A stretch of 64,000 nucleotides of DNA from Oleiagrimonas sp963747595 (lineage in GTDB: Bacteria; Pseudomonadota; Gammaproteobacteria; Xanthomonadales; Rhodanobacteraceae), in the NCBI GenBank assembly GCA_963747595.1, contig CAVVFO010000002.1, positions 1,302,001-1,366,000 on the forward strand, read 5' to 3'. A program made the position numbers and the translations under genes. This document shows, in pieces, positions 46,631 to 56,500 of this stretch (within the stretch, counting starts at the first letter, position 1; each line of letters starts with the position of its first letter). Under the pieces are notes generated by a model. It was not told where the DNA came from. It was given only the letters and a program-made list of their open reading frames with translations, and searched no databases.

Positions 46631-47935
46631 TTGAGCCGCTTTCACTACGACCACGAGAGATCGAAGGCCTTCGCCCGGTTCCTGTGGCAGCGCTTTGTCG
46701 ACGACCGCTGCCTGGAGACCGCCGGTGCACTGTCCTACACCACGCTGTTTGCGGCAGTGCCGCTGACTGCGGCGGTGTTTGGCGTGATCACGGTGCTGCC
46801 GGTGTTCAACAAGTGGAGCGATGCGATCACCAGCTTCGTGTTCCAGAATTTTGTGCCGGCCACGGGCTACGCGGTGCAGCACTACCTGCTGCAGTTTGCC
46901 AGCAATGCCAGCAAGCTCACCGGGCTGGGCGCAGTGGTGCTGCTGTTCACGTCACTGATGCTGATGGCCAGTATCGAGGAACGCTTCAACCGCATCTGGC
47001 GCGTCTCCGGACGCCGCACGCCGTGGGCGCGGTTCCTGGTCTATTGGGCGGCCCTCACTCTGGGGCCCGTGGCGCTGGTGTCCGGTTTGGCGCTGACCAC
47101 GTACCTGACCAACTTGCCTGGCCTCACCGCCACGAGTTACGCCCCCTTCGGGCACATGCTGCTGGCACTGCTGCCCTTCCTGATCACGTTCGGATCATTG
47201 CTCGCGCTGTACCGGCTGGTTCCCAACCGGGACGTGAAATGGAAGCATGCGGCCATCGGTGCACTCTTGTCGGCGGCGATGTTCGAGATCGCCAAGCTGG
47301 CCTTCGGCGCGTACGTCTCCGGCGTGGCCTCATACAAGCAGATCTACGGCGCCATCGCCGCGGTACCGGTCTTCCTCATCTGGGTTTTCGTGTCCTGGGT
47401 CATCATCCTGCTGGGCGCCACCATCACGGCGGCGCTGGCAGCATTCGAATACCGGCCGAAGTTCTACCGCCTGCCGCCCGGGGCGGAATTTCTCGGCCTG
47501 CTGCACCTGATCAAGCATTTTGTCGCCGCGCAGCATGCCGGCCGCGGCCTGAATGAAACCTCCCTGCGCAAGTGCGAACGCTTCGTCTCCGACGACCTGC
47601 TGCGGCGCTACCTGGACGATATGCAAAAGGCCAACCTGATCCGCTACACCGACGATGATGCCTGGGTGCTGGTACGCAGTCTGGATTCGGCCTCGCTGAC
47701 CGAGTTGTACGAGGCCGGCCGCTATCGCCTGCCGCTGGACGCACAGGCCCTGGGCAGCCTGTGCGCGGATCTGCCGCAGCCCCTGCGCGAACTGATGGAC
47801 GAGATCGCCACGCATCTTCGCGCTACCCTTGATACATCGCTGGAGCAGGCGTTCGAATCCGGCAAGCACGCCGGCAAGGAACACGCCGCAAGCAACACGC
47901 ACACGTCACCGCCCCCTTCCGAGGATTCTGCATGA
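46631..47935 (+). CDS. yihY: YihY/virulence factor BrkB family membrane protein
   Basis: The 434 aa contain six transmembrane helices in the first 280 residues. YihY landmarks are AGALSYTTLFAAVPL, RFNRIWRV and a final SWVIILLGATITAAL. A cytoplasmic winged-helix-like tail follows (ETSLRKCERFVSDDLLRRYLDD). The family was once misnamed ribonuclease BN; its function is unknown. The start is TTG at 46631. It overlaps the thioredoxin gene by 4 bases (ATGA). Confidence 0.92.
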   Translation: MSRFHYDHERSKAFARFLWQRFVDDRCLETAGALSYTTLFAAVPLTAAVFGVITVLPVFNKWSDAITSFVFQNFVPATGYAVQHYLLQFASNASKLTGLGAVVLLFTSLMLMASIEERFNRIWRVSGRRTPWARFLVYWAALTLGPVALVSGLALTTYLTNLPGLTATSYAPFGHMLLALLPFLITFGSLLALYRLVPNRDVKWKHAAIGALLSAAMFEIAKLAFGAYVSGVASYKQIYGAIAAVPVFLIWVFVSWVIILLGATITAALAAFEYRPKFYRLPPGAEFLGLLHLIKHFVAAQHAGRGLNETSLRKCERFVSDDLLRRYLDDMQKANLIRYTDDDAWVLVRSLDSASLTELYEAGRYRLPLDAQALGSLCADLPQPLRELMDEIATHLRATLDTSLEQAFESGKHAGKEHAASNTHTSPPPSEDSA

Positions 47936-48411
47936 AACGTTTCACCCTGGCGGGTCTGGCTCTTCTGTCCACCCTGCTGCTCGCACCCGTGCCGGGCATG
48001 GCCGCGACCGCGCACCGCCCGAAGCTGAAAGTCACCACGTTGGCGGGCAAACATTTCGACTTGGCGACGCACCGCGGGCATTGGGTCATCGTCAACTTCT
48101 GGGCCACCTGGTGCCATCCGTGCATTCACGAGATGCCGGATATTTCCCGCTATATCGCCTCGCACCCGAAGGTGACCGCCATCGGCCTGGCCTACGAGGG
48201 CGGCAAGGATGCGGCGATCCGCGCCTTCCTGCACAAACATCCCGTGGTCTACCCCATCGCGCATCTGGACGTGATGCATCCACCAAAGGACTTCGCCGAG
48301 CCGCGCGGGTTGCCTACCACCTATGTCATCGCGCCGAACGGCACGGTGGCCAAACGCTTCGTCGGCCCCATCGACGCCAAGCAGCTGAACAGCGTCATCT
48401 CCGCAGGCTGA
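47932..48411 (+). CDS. Exported TlpA/ResA-like thioredoxin
   Basis: The 159 aa start with a signal peptide (about residues 1-25). The active site is WCHPC (Cys61 and Cys64) in NFWATWCHPCIHEMP, and the cis-proline is in RGLPTTYVIAPNG. Periplasmic TlpA-like proteins reduce disulfides, for example in cytochrome c maturation; the partner here is unknown. It is translationally coupled to yihY and followed 3 bases later by acylphosphatase. Confidence 0.9.
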   Translation: MKRFTLAGLALLSTLLLAPVPGMAATAHRPKLKVTTLAGKHFDLATHRGHWVIVNFWATWCHPCIHEMPDISRYIASHPKVTAIGLAYEGGKDAAIRAFLHKHPVVYPIAHLDVMHPPKDFAEPRGLPTTYVIAPNGTVAKRFVGPIDAKQLNSVISAG

Positions 48412-48414
48412 CCC

Positions 48415-48687
48415 ATGGCCGATCAATGCGCACGCTTCACGATCAGCGGCCATGTCCAGGGCGTGTTCTTTCGCGCCTCCACGCAGCAACAGGCCCGGCA
48501 GCTGGACCTCACCGGCCGCGCGACCAACCTCGCCGATGGCCGCGTGGAAGTCATCGCGTGCGGGACGGCCGATGCCCTCGACGCATTGCAGCGCTGGCTG
48601 CACCAGGGCCCACCACGCGCACGGGTCGATGCCGTCAGCCGCGAGGATATCGCGCCTCGACAGATGAACGGATTCGACACCTGCTGA
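48415..48687 (+). CDS. acyP: Acylphosphatase
   Basis: The 90 aa hydrolyse acyl phosphates. The catalytic Arg20 is in GHVQGVFFR and Asn38 in RATNLADG, both conserved. The length is standard. It follows the thioredoxin gene by 3 bases, so yihY, the thioredoxin and acyP probably form one transcript. Confidence 0.94.
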   Translation: MADQCARFTISGHVQGVFFRASTQQQARQLDLTGRATNLADGRVEVIACGTADALDALQRWLHQGPPRARVDAVSREDIAPRQMNGFDTC

Positions 48688-49040
48688 GAGCATGTGCCTC
48701 AAGGACTTGACGGCACGGTGCGTCGGAAACGCTTCCACCGCGGAGCCACCTGCGTCCCGCGCCCGTCTGCACCTGTTCCGGGCGCACCCGCATTGCCGCC
48801 CCCACGGCCCGGGCTACGCAGGCGGCCGGGACAGCACGGCCCGGTTCTGCAGACGCTGTCAAAAACGAGTTGGCGCGCGCAGCACAGCGGCAACAGCGGG
48901 CAACGCGAAGGTACAGCCTCTCCTGCATTGCCGCGTGAGCTATTCCTGACTGCAGCCGCGCATGCGCATTGTGGCGACCGGAGCGGTTGGTTAAGCTCAG
49001 CGGTCGACCATGTTGTGGGCCCACGTGCCCGGGATCTGTC
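48688..49040. other. Gene-free stretch before the glucan synthase
   Basis: These 353 bases have no convincing gene on either strand. They are GC-rich with several short dyads and carry none of the dispersed repeats. I looked for SRP RNA, tmRNA and 6S RNA landmarks and saw none. It should contain the promoter and leader of the glucan synthase gene, but no clear -35/-10 pair stands out. Confidence 0.6.
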
Positions 49041-51644
49041 TTGAGCACCGAGCCTGTCAGCAGGGACAGCAGACATCCGATTTTTGCCGCCATCGTGCTG
49101 GCGCTGCTGGTGGCGGCGCTCAACTTCGGTCTGTGGTGGTGGAGCAACCTGCCCAACGGACCGGAACCCTGGCACGGGCCCATCAGCGGTTTCGCGTTCA
49201 GCCCGTTCCAGCGCTACCAGAGCCCGCTGAAGGGCACGTTTCCCAGCGACAAGCAGATCACCTCGGATCTGAAGCTGCTGTCGAAGTACTCGCATCGCAT
49301 CCGTACCTACTCCGTGCTGCAGACGCCGCAGATCGTGCGTCTGGCCAAGGCCCAAGGCTTTCAGGTGCTGGACGGCGCCTGGATCGATCGGCGCAAGGCG
49401 CAGAACCACAAGGAGATCAACGCGCTGATCGCCCAGGCGCGGCGCTATCCGCAGACGGTACGACGCGTGGTGGTGGGCAACGAAGTGCTGCTGCGTCACG
49501 ATCTCAAGCCCGACCAGCTGATGGCGTATCTGGATCGTGCGCGCGCCGCGATCCACCAGCCGGTGTCCACTGCCGAGCCGTGGCACATCTGGGAAAAATA
49601 CCCGGAGCTGGCACGGCACGTGGATTTCATCACCGTGCATCTGCTGCCGTACTGGGAAGGCGTGCCGCGCAGCGATGCCATCGACGATTCGCTGCAGCGG
49701 TATCAGCATCTCAGGCAGCTGTTTCCGAACAAGCCGATCGTGGTCGGCGAAATCGGCTGGCCATCCAACGGCGACCGCTTCGAATATGCCGATCCCTCGG
49801 TCTCCAACGAGGCCATCTTCCTGCGTCAGTGGTTCAACGTCGCCAGGACGCACCACATCCAGTACTACGTCATGGAGGCCTTCGACCAGCCCTGGAAGGA
49901 AGATCTGGGCGAAGGCCGCACCGGCGCCTACTGGGGCATGTTCAACGCCGACCGGCAACTGAAATTTCCCTTCACCGGCAAAGTCACCGAGGACACCGGC
50001 TGGCCTTGGAAGGCACTGGCGGCGGGATTGCTGGCGCTGGGGCCGATGCTGTGGTTCGCCATCCGCTTCAAGCGTTACAAGCTGCCGGGGCGCCTGTTCT
50101 TCCTGGGCCTGATCCAGCTCTCGGCCACGCTGATCGTGTGGCTGGGGACGCTGCCGTTCAACTTCTACCTGGATCCGTTCGACTGGGCCATGCTGATCCT
50201 GCTGGCACCGGCGCAATTGGCGATCCTGGCGATTCTGCTGATCAACGGCTTCGAGTTCACCGAGGTGTTGTGGCGCCGCCGCTGGCTTCGTCATGCCTCG
50301 CTTCTGCAACCGGATGAACCCGGTCATCAGCCGTTCGTGTCGATCCATCTGGCCTGCTACAACGAGCCTCCGGACATGGTGAAGGTGACGCTGGATTCAC
50401 TGGCGGCACTGGATTATCAAAATTTCGAAGTGCTGGTGATCGACAACAACACCAAGGACCCGGACGTCTGGAAGCCGATCGAGGCCTACTGCGAAGAACT
50501 GGGACCGCGCTTCCGCTTCTTCCATCTGGAGCCCTGGCCCGGCTTCAAGGCCGGGGCGCTGAATTTCGGCCTGAAGGAGACCGACCCGCATGCCGAAGTG
50601 GTCGCCGTCGTCGATGCCGACTACGTGGTGCGCGAGGACTGGCTGTCGCGCCTGACGGGCTATTTCCACCAGCCGGATGTGGCAGTGGTGCAATGCCCGC
50701 AGGCCCACCGCGACTTCATGAACAACACCTTCCGCCGCTGGACGGCATGGGAGTATGACGGCTTCTTCCGCATCGGCATGCATCACCGCAACGAGCGCAA
50801 CGCCATCATCCAGCACGGCACCATGACCATGGTGCGCCGCTCCGCCTTGGAAGGCACCGGGGGCTGGTCCGAATGGACCATCTGTGAGGATGCGGAACTC
50901 GGCCTGCGCCTGATGCACGCCGGCTATCAGCTGGTGTATGTCGACGAGCTGATGGGCAAGGGCCTGACGCCTGCGGACTTCAAGGCCTACAAGAGCCAGC
51001 GCTACCGCTGGGCATTCGGCGCCATGCAGATCCTGAAGGGACGCTGGGACTGGATGACGCGGCGCGGTCCCCTGAGCGCCGGCCAGCGCTTCCATTTCCT
51101 CACCGGCTGGTTCAGCTGGTTCGCCGATGCACTGCATCTGGTGTTCACACTGATGGCACTGCTGTGGACTGCCGGCATGATCGGCCTGCCGCAGATCTTC
51201 AGCCTGCCGATGGAGCTGTTCCTGGTGCCGGTGATCGGCTTCTTCATCGCCAAGGCGGTGTTCGGCATCGTGCTGTATCGCGCGCGGGTGCCGTGCAGCT
51301 GGCGCGACACCATCACTGCATCGATCGCCAGCATGGGTCTGTCGCACGCCATCGCGCGCGGCATCATCCACGGACTGACGCGCAAGGAAACGGCCTTCAT
51401 CGTCACAGCCAAGAGCCGGCGTCTGGGCGAATCCGCGCTGGCGGCATTCGCGCCGGTGCGCGAGGAGCTGCTGATGGCCGTCGCCCTGGGGCTGGCCATC
51501 GTCGGCATGATCGGCACCTTCGGCAGGACCTATGTCGAGGGCATCCTCTGGGTGACCATCCTGGCCGCGCAATCGATTCCCTATCTGTCCGCCGTGATCG
51601 GCGCGTGGGTGGCGCATCGCGCGGGCGATGCCGACGGCGCGTGA
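49041..51644 (+). CDS. GH17-GT2 fusion beta-glucan synthase (NdvB-like)
   Basis: The 867 aa combine two enzymes. After an N-terminal helix (about residues 14-36) comes a periplasmic GH17 domain with acid/base Glu in VVVGNEVLLR (about 148) and nucleophile Glu in VGEIGWPSNG (about 237). After two or three helices comes a cytoplasmic GT2 domain with VDADYVV (about 525), EDAELGLRL (about 616) and QRYRW (about 653), then C-terminal helices. The plan matches Pseudomonas NdvB-type beta-1,3-glucan synthases, where GH17 acts as a transglycosylase on the exported chain to branch or cyclise it. TTG 49041 is the proposed start; the frame is open to 48969. Confidence 0.88.
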   Translation: MSTEPVSRDSRHPIFAAIVLALLVAALNFGLWWWSNLPNGPEPWHGPISGFAFSPFQRYQSPLKGTFPSDKQITSDLKLLSKYSHRIRTYSVLQTPQIVRLAKAQGFQVLDGAWIDRRKAQNHKEINALIAQARRYPQTVRRVVVGNEVLLRHDLKPDQLMAYLDRARAAIHQPVSTAEPWHIWEKYPELARHVDFITVHLLPYWEGVPRSDAIDDSLQRYQHLRQLFPNKPIVVGEIGWPSNGDRFEYADPSVSNEAIFLRQWFNVARTHHIQYYVMEAFDQPWKEDLGEGRTGAYWGMFNADRQLKFPFTGKVTEDTGWPWKALAAGLLALGPMLWFAIRFKRYKLPGRLFFLGLIQLSATLIVWLGTLPFNFYLDPFDWAMLILLAPAQLAILAILLINGFEFTEVLWRRRWLRHASLLQPDEPGHQPFVSIHLACYNEPPDMVKVTLDSLAALDYQNFEVLVIDNNTKDPDVWKPIEAYCEELGPRFRFFHLEPWPGFKAGALNFGLKETDPHAEVVAVVDADYVVREDWLSRLTGYFHQPDVAVVQCPQAHRDFMNNTFRRWTAWEYDGFFRIGMHHRNERNAIIQHGTMTMVRRSALEGTGGWSEWTICEDAELGLRLMHAGYQLVYVDELMGKGLTPADFKAYKSQRYRWAFGAMQILKGRWDWMTRRGPLSAGQRFHFLTGWFSWFADALHLVFTLMALLWTAGMIGLPQIFSLPMELFLVPVIGFFIAKAVFGIVLYRARVPCSWRDTITASIASMGLSHAIARGIIHGLTRKETAFIVTAKSRRLGESALAAFAPVREELLMAVALGLAIVGMIGTFGRTYVEGILWVTILAAQSIPYLSAVIGAWVAHRAGDADGA

Positions 51645-51770
51645 GGCTGACGCAACCCCGGCTCACGTATTCGTTGGTCTGTGTTCGGGGTCATCCCGTC
51701 ATACTGCAAGGCATCTTCCACATATTCATCATTCGCATCTGCACCGCTGCGGCGGCCAACGCAGTCGCCC

Positions 51771-53567
51771 ATGACCCGACGCATGCGCCAAACCGCTCCC
51801 CGCTACGTCCATGTTCTCTGCCTGCTGCTGCTCTGTACTGTGCCGTGGATAGCGCATGCCGGCGTCACGCTGCAGGTGGATGGCGTGAAGGGGGATCTCC
51901 AGCATGGGGTGGTCGCCAGCGTCGCGCTCAGTGAATACAAGAATCGGGATGTCACTGCCGCGCAGATCCATCGTTTGTATGACAAATCACTCACCGAGGC
52001 CAAGAATGCCCTGAAGCCGTACGGCTACTACCACGCCAGGGTCGATGGCAATCTGACCAGGCAGGGCAAGAACTGGACGGTGCAGCTTCACGTCCACCCC
52101 GGCAAGCCGGTGCGTATCAGCCGCGTGGACATCCAGGTGCCCTCGCGGGCGGCATCCTTGCCGCGGGTCAAGAAGGCCATCGACGCCTTCAAGCCAGCCA
52201 AGGGCCAGGTCCTCAACGATCCGACCTACACATCCTCGCGCGATGCCATCGGCGCCGCGCTGACGGCGGTGGGTTTTCTGGATGCCAGGATGACGGTCCA
52301 CAAAGTCGCCGTCACGCGTGCCGACAACAGTGCCGTGGTGCATCTCAAGTGGGTCCCGGGGCCGCGCTACCGTTTCGGCCAGGTGACGTTCCAGGGTTCG
52401 CAGTTCCACAAGGGCTTCCTGCGCCGCTATGTACCGTTCAAGAAGGGCGACTATTTCGACCAGGACCAGCTTCTCGCACTGCAGCAGGCTCTGGTCGGGG
52501 CCGATTATTTCAGTGTGGTCGACGTCCACCCCGAGGTTCCACAGGCCAGAAAGAGCACGTCGAATACAGTCGATATCGTGGTACAGCTGCAACCGGCGCC
52601 GCGCAACATCTATACCGGCGGCCCGTTCATCGGTACCGACACCGGCTTCGGCGTACAGGGCGGGGTCAAACAGCGCTGGATCAATCGTTACGGGCACACC
52701 CTCAACAACCAGCTCGTGCTGGCCCAGCGGCTCAAGACGCTGACCACGCTGTACAAGATTCCGCTGGCCGGGGGGCATCACAAGTCCCTGGACTTCGGCG
52801 CCAAGCTGCGCGATGCCAATACCGATACCTCCAAATCGCGCACCATCCAGCTGGTGGCCAGCGAAAGCCAGGAATGGCACGGCTGGCTGCGTACCGTCGG
52901 GGTTCACGCCCTCATCGGCACCTTCACCGTAGGCAACCACGGCAACCGGAACACCAACCTACCGGGCATCGAGCACGGCAGCAGCCATCTCGTGTATCCG
53001 CAGATTTCGCTCTCGCGCAAACACGGCAGCGACGTCAATTTCTTGCGTCACGGCTGGTCCATCGACCTGGTCGCCCGCGCCAGCCCGGGGTCCGTGCTCT
53101 CCAGTACCCATTTCGCGCAGTTGCAGGCACATGCCAAGTGGATCGATGCCTTCACCAGATGGAACCGCCTGATCATACGCGGCAGTGCCGGCACGACCTG
53201 GGTGGGCGATTTCCATCGGCTGCCTCCGGAACTGCGCTTCTTCGCCGGTGGCGACCAGTCCAACCGCGGCTACGGCTATGAGGCGCTGGGGCCCAAGAAC
53301 AGCTACAACCGTGTCATCGGCGGCCGCAACCTGTTGAATGCCGGCGTCACCGTGGAACACTATTTCACACCGCACTGGGGCATGGCCGCCTTTGTCGACG
53401 CCGGCAACGCCTTCAATGGCAGTCACATCAATCCACGTATAGGTTCGGGTCTGGGACTGCGTTACCGTTCGCCCATCGGCATGGTCCGGCTCGACTTCGG
53501 TGTGCCGGTCAATGATCCGAACAAGCACGGCGTGCAACTGAATCTGTACATCGGGCCCGACCTATGA
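51771..53567 (+). CDS. tamA: Translocation and assembly module protein TamA
   Basis: TamA is an Omp85-family outer-membrane barrel that works with TamB. The 598 aa have a signal peptide (about residues 13-30, ending IAHA), three POTRA domains up to about residue 270 and a 16-strand barrel. The lid-lock RGY motif is in SNRGYGYEALGP. The C-terminal strand ends VQLNLYIGPDL. ATG 51771 is fixed by the signal peptide. It overlaps tamB by 4 bases (ATGA). Confidence 0.93.
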   Translation: MTRRMRQTAPRYVHVLCLLLLCTVPWIAHAGVTLQVDGVKGDLQHGVVASVALSEYKNRDVTAAQIHRLYDKSLTEAKNALKPYGYYHARVDGNLTRQGKNWTVQLHVHPGKPVRISRVDIQVPSRAASLPRVKKAIDAFKPAKGQVLNDPTYTSSRDAIGAALTAVGFLDARMTVHKVAVTRADNSAVVHLKWVPGPRYRFGQVTFQGSQFHKGFLRRYVPFKKGDYFDQDQLLALQQALVGADYFSVVDVHPEVPQARKSTSNTVDIVVQLQPAPRNIYTGGPFIGTDTGFGVQGGVKQRWINRYGHTLNNQLVLAQRLKTLTTLYKIPLAGGHHKSLDFGAKLRDANTDTSKSRTIQLVASESQEWHGWLRTVGVHALIGTFTVGNHGNRNTNLPGIEHGSSHLVYPQISLSRKHGSDVNFLRHGWSIDLVARASPGSVLSSTHFAQLQAHAKWIDAFTRWNRLIIRGSAGTTWVGDFHRLPPELRFFAGGDQSNRGYGYEALGPKNSYNRVIGGRNLLNAGVTVEHYFTPHWGMAAFVDAGNAFNGSHINPRIGSGLGLRYRSPIGMVRLDFGVPVNDPNKHGVQLNLYIGPDL

Positions 53568-56500
53568 GCAACCGGGAAACAGACGGGGCACCATCTCCGG
53601 ATCCGGTACGCCGGCGCCGGCGCTGGCCACGCCGCGTCGGCATCGGGGCAGGCATCCTGGTGCTGCTGATCGCCATTGCCCTGGGCTGGCTGCTGGGCAC
53701 AGGCTCCGGGCTGCGTTTTGCCCTGCATGAAGCAAGCTCCCTCAGCCACGGTGCGCTGCATGTGCAAACTGCCGGCGGACGCCTCGCCGGCGAAATGGAT
53801 CTGCGCGGGATCAATTACAGCAACGGCAAGGGACTTTCCGCACACATCAGTCGTCTGGATACCAGTCTCCGGCTGTGGGCGCTGGTCACCGGCACGGTGC
53901 ATATCACCAAGCTGGAGGTGGGGCGCGTGCAGATCCAGCTTCCCCAAAACCCGCCGAGAAAAAAAGGCACGCCGCTGTCGCTGCAACCGCCACTGGATGT
54001 GATACTGGATCGTGCGCACATCGGGCCGATCACGGTCCGGAAAGGCCGCAAGACGCTGTTCAAGTCGAACTCTCTGGCGCTGGGTGCGGCGTGGACGCAC
54101 AAGCGCGTGACAGTCGATCACCTGCTGCTGAAGGCACCGAAGGGCTCGGTGGCGCTCAATGGCACCATCCACACCAAGGGCAGCTACCGCGGCCAGATGA
54201 AGGGACAGTTCCACTGGACCCAGGGCAAAACTCTCCTGACCGGCACGCTGAACGCGCACGGCGACGGCAATGTCGCGCACCTGGCACTCGATACCAGCCG
54301 GCCGATGCCGGTGCACATCCGCGTGCAACTGCACCAGAATCCCGCGCACCGGTGGCAGGCACAGGTCAAAGTACCCGCCTTCGATCCGTCCCGGTTCATC
54401 AATAGCCGCAAGCTGCATCGTCTGGCCGTGACCCTGCGCGTCCATGGACAGGACAAGAGCGCAAGGATCCGCGGCGATATCACCGTCAATGCGCACCGAC
54501 TGCATCTTGCTCCGCTGGCGGTGGCGCTGGACGCGGGCAACAAGCACCTGCTGGTGCGCAAGCTGCACGTCATCTCTGCGGGCATGAAGGGTGCCCTCGA
54601 CGCCACGGGCGATGTGGCACTGACCACCACCCCGATCCGCGCCAGGCTCGACATGCACTGGCAGAACGTGCGCCTGCCGCCCGACCTGGCCGGCCAAACG
54701 CTGGCCACTACCGGCCACCTGGCTTTCAGCGGCAGTACCAGACACTTCAACGCGAACGGGCACCTGAAGATCGGTCCGCCCGGACAGCCCACCGACCTGA
54801 CACTGAAGCTCGCCGGGACGCCGCAAAAGATCGTGCTCGACACACTCACGCTTGCCCAGTCGCAGGGCCATTTGGCGCTGAGCGGCACGCTGGACCTCAA
54901 GCCGGCCTTCGGGTGGTCATTGCAGGCTCATGCGCGGCACTTCAATCCCGGGCTTGTACTGGCCGGCTGGAAAGGCGATCTCAATGCCGATCTTGCCACG
55001 CACGGCAAGATCCACAACAGCAAACCCCACGGCACCCTGACCATCCAGAAGCTGCACGGCAGTCTGCGGCAGCGCCAGCTGCACGGTGGCGGCAAGCTCG
55101 AACTCTCGCCGAACCGGGTCGTCTCCGGTCACCTGGACCTGCGCTCGGGCTCCAGTCGGATTGCCCTGACCGGCCAACCCGGCGCCCGCAACGACGTAAC
55201 GCTCAAGCTCCATGTGCGTTCGCTGGGCGATTGGCTGCCGCATGCCTCCGGCAGTCTTCATGGCCATTTCCGCATCCGCGGGCTGTGGCCCGCGCTGGCC
55301 GTGCGCGGGAATATGAGCGCAATCTCGTTTCATTACAGGAGCGATCGTGTCAGGGCGTTCCACCTGCACGCGGACATTCCGGACATCTCCCACCCGGGCG
55401 GCACACTGACGGTCAACGCGCATGCTGTCGCGGTCGGTAACAAGGTGCGCATCGACCGGCTGCACCTGGCCGCGCGCGGCAACGCTGCGCACCATACGCT
55501 GCGGTTGAATGCGAAGGGCTCTCCGGTCTCGCTGGAGCTGGCGCTTGACGGCAGCAAGCACGGCACTGGCTGGAAAGGCACCCTCCGGCGCCTGGACCTC
55601 ACCTTCCAGAGCATGCCTACCTGGCACCTGCAGAGCCCTGCACAGCTGGCCTATGACAGGGGTGGCGCCTCGCTTTCGCAGCTTTGCCTCAGCCCGGGCA
55701 CCACGGCAAGCATCTGCCTGAGCGGCAAACGCCACAAGAGCGGTGCCCTGGAAGCCAGGTATCGGATCCGGGCCCTGCCCCTGCAGCAACTACTCAGCCT
55801 GGCCAGCAACCTGCCGGTCCGCAGCCAGGGCACACTCAACGGTCAGGGCCATGTCACACGCAGCGCCAAGGGCACCCTCACCGGCCAGGCCTCGATCACC
55901 TCCTCGCACGGGCAATTCCGTTACGTGAACCGCCCGAAATCACCACTGCTCAGTTACCGCAATCTGGCGGTGCACGCGAATCTGTCACCGCAGCAGGAGC
56001 ACGTGCGGCTGGGCGCCGATCTCAATGACGGCGGGCGTCTGGACGGCGACATCACCGTGAGCGGAGCACAGGAAAAACTCCACGGTCAGGTCGGCGTGGA
56101 CATCGAAAACCTGGGTTTTCTGGCCCTTTTCACGGATCAGGTCGCGAACGTGAGCGGCAAACTCAAGGCGCGGCTCGGCTTTGCAGGCACATTGTCCGAG
56201 CCCGTGGCCAGCGGAGTGGTGAACCTGGAGAACTTCGGCGCGGAAGTGCCGGCAGCAGGCATCAAGCTGCATGACGGGCGGGTTCATGTGGCCACCAATC
56301 AGGCCGGCAACCTCGGGGTCAACTGCCAGATCACATCCGGCAAGGGGACCATGCATCTGAGCGGCACCGTCGGTCTGCACGCCGGCACCACGACGCAACT
56401 GCACATGACCGGCCAGCACGTGCAGATCGCCGACATCCCCGCGGCATCGGTAACGGTCAGCCCCGACCTGACGGTGAAACAGAGCAGCAAACTGGTGTCC

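Noticed and set aside
48688..49040. Possible structured RNA in the gap before the glucan synthase
   Set aside because: No SRP RNA, tmRNA, 6S or riboswitch landmarks are seen; short dyads are expected at this GC content.
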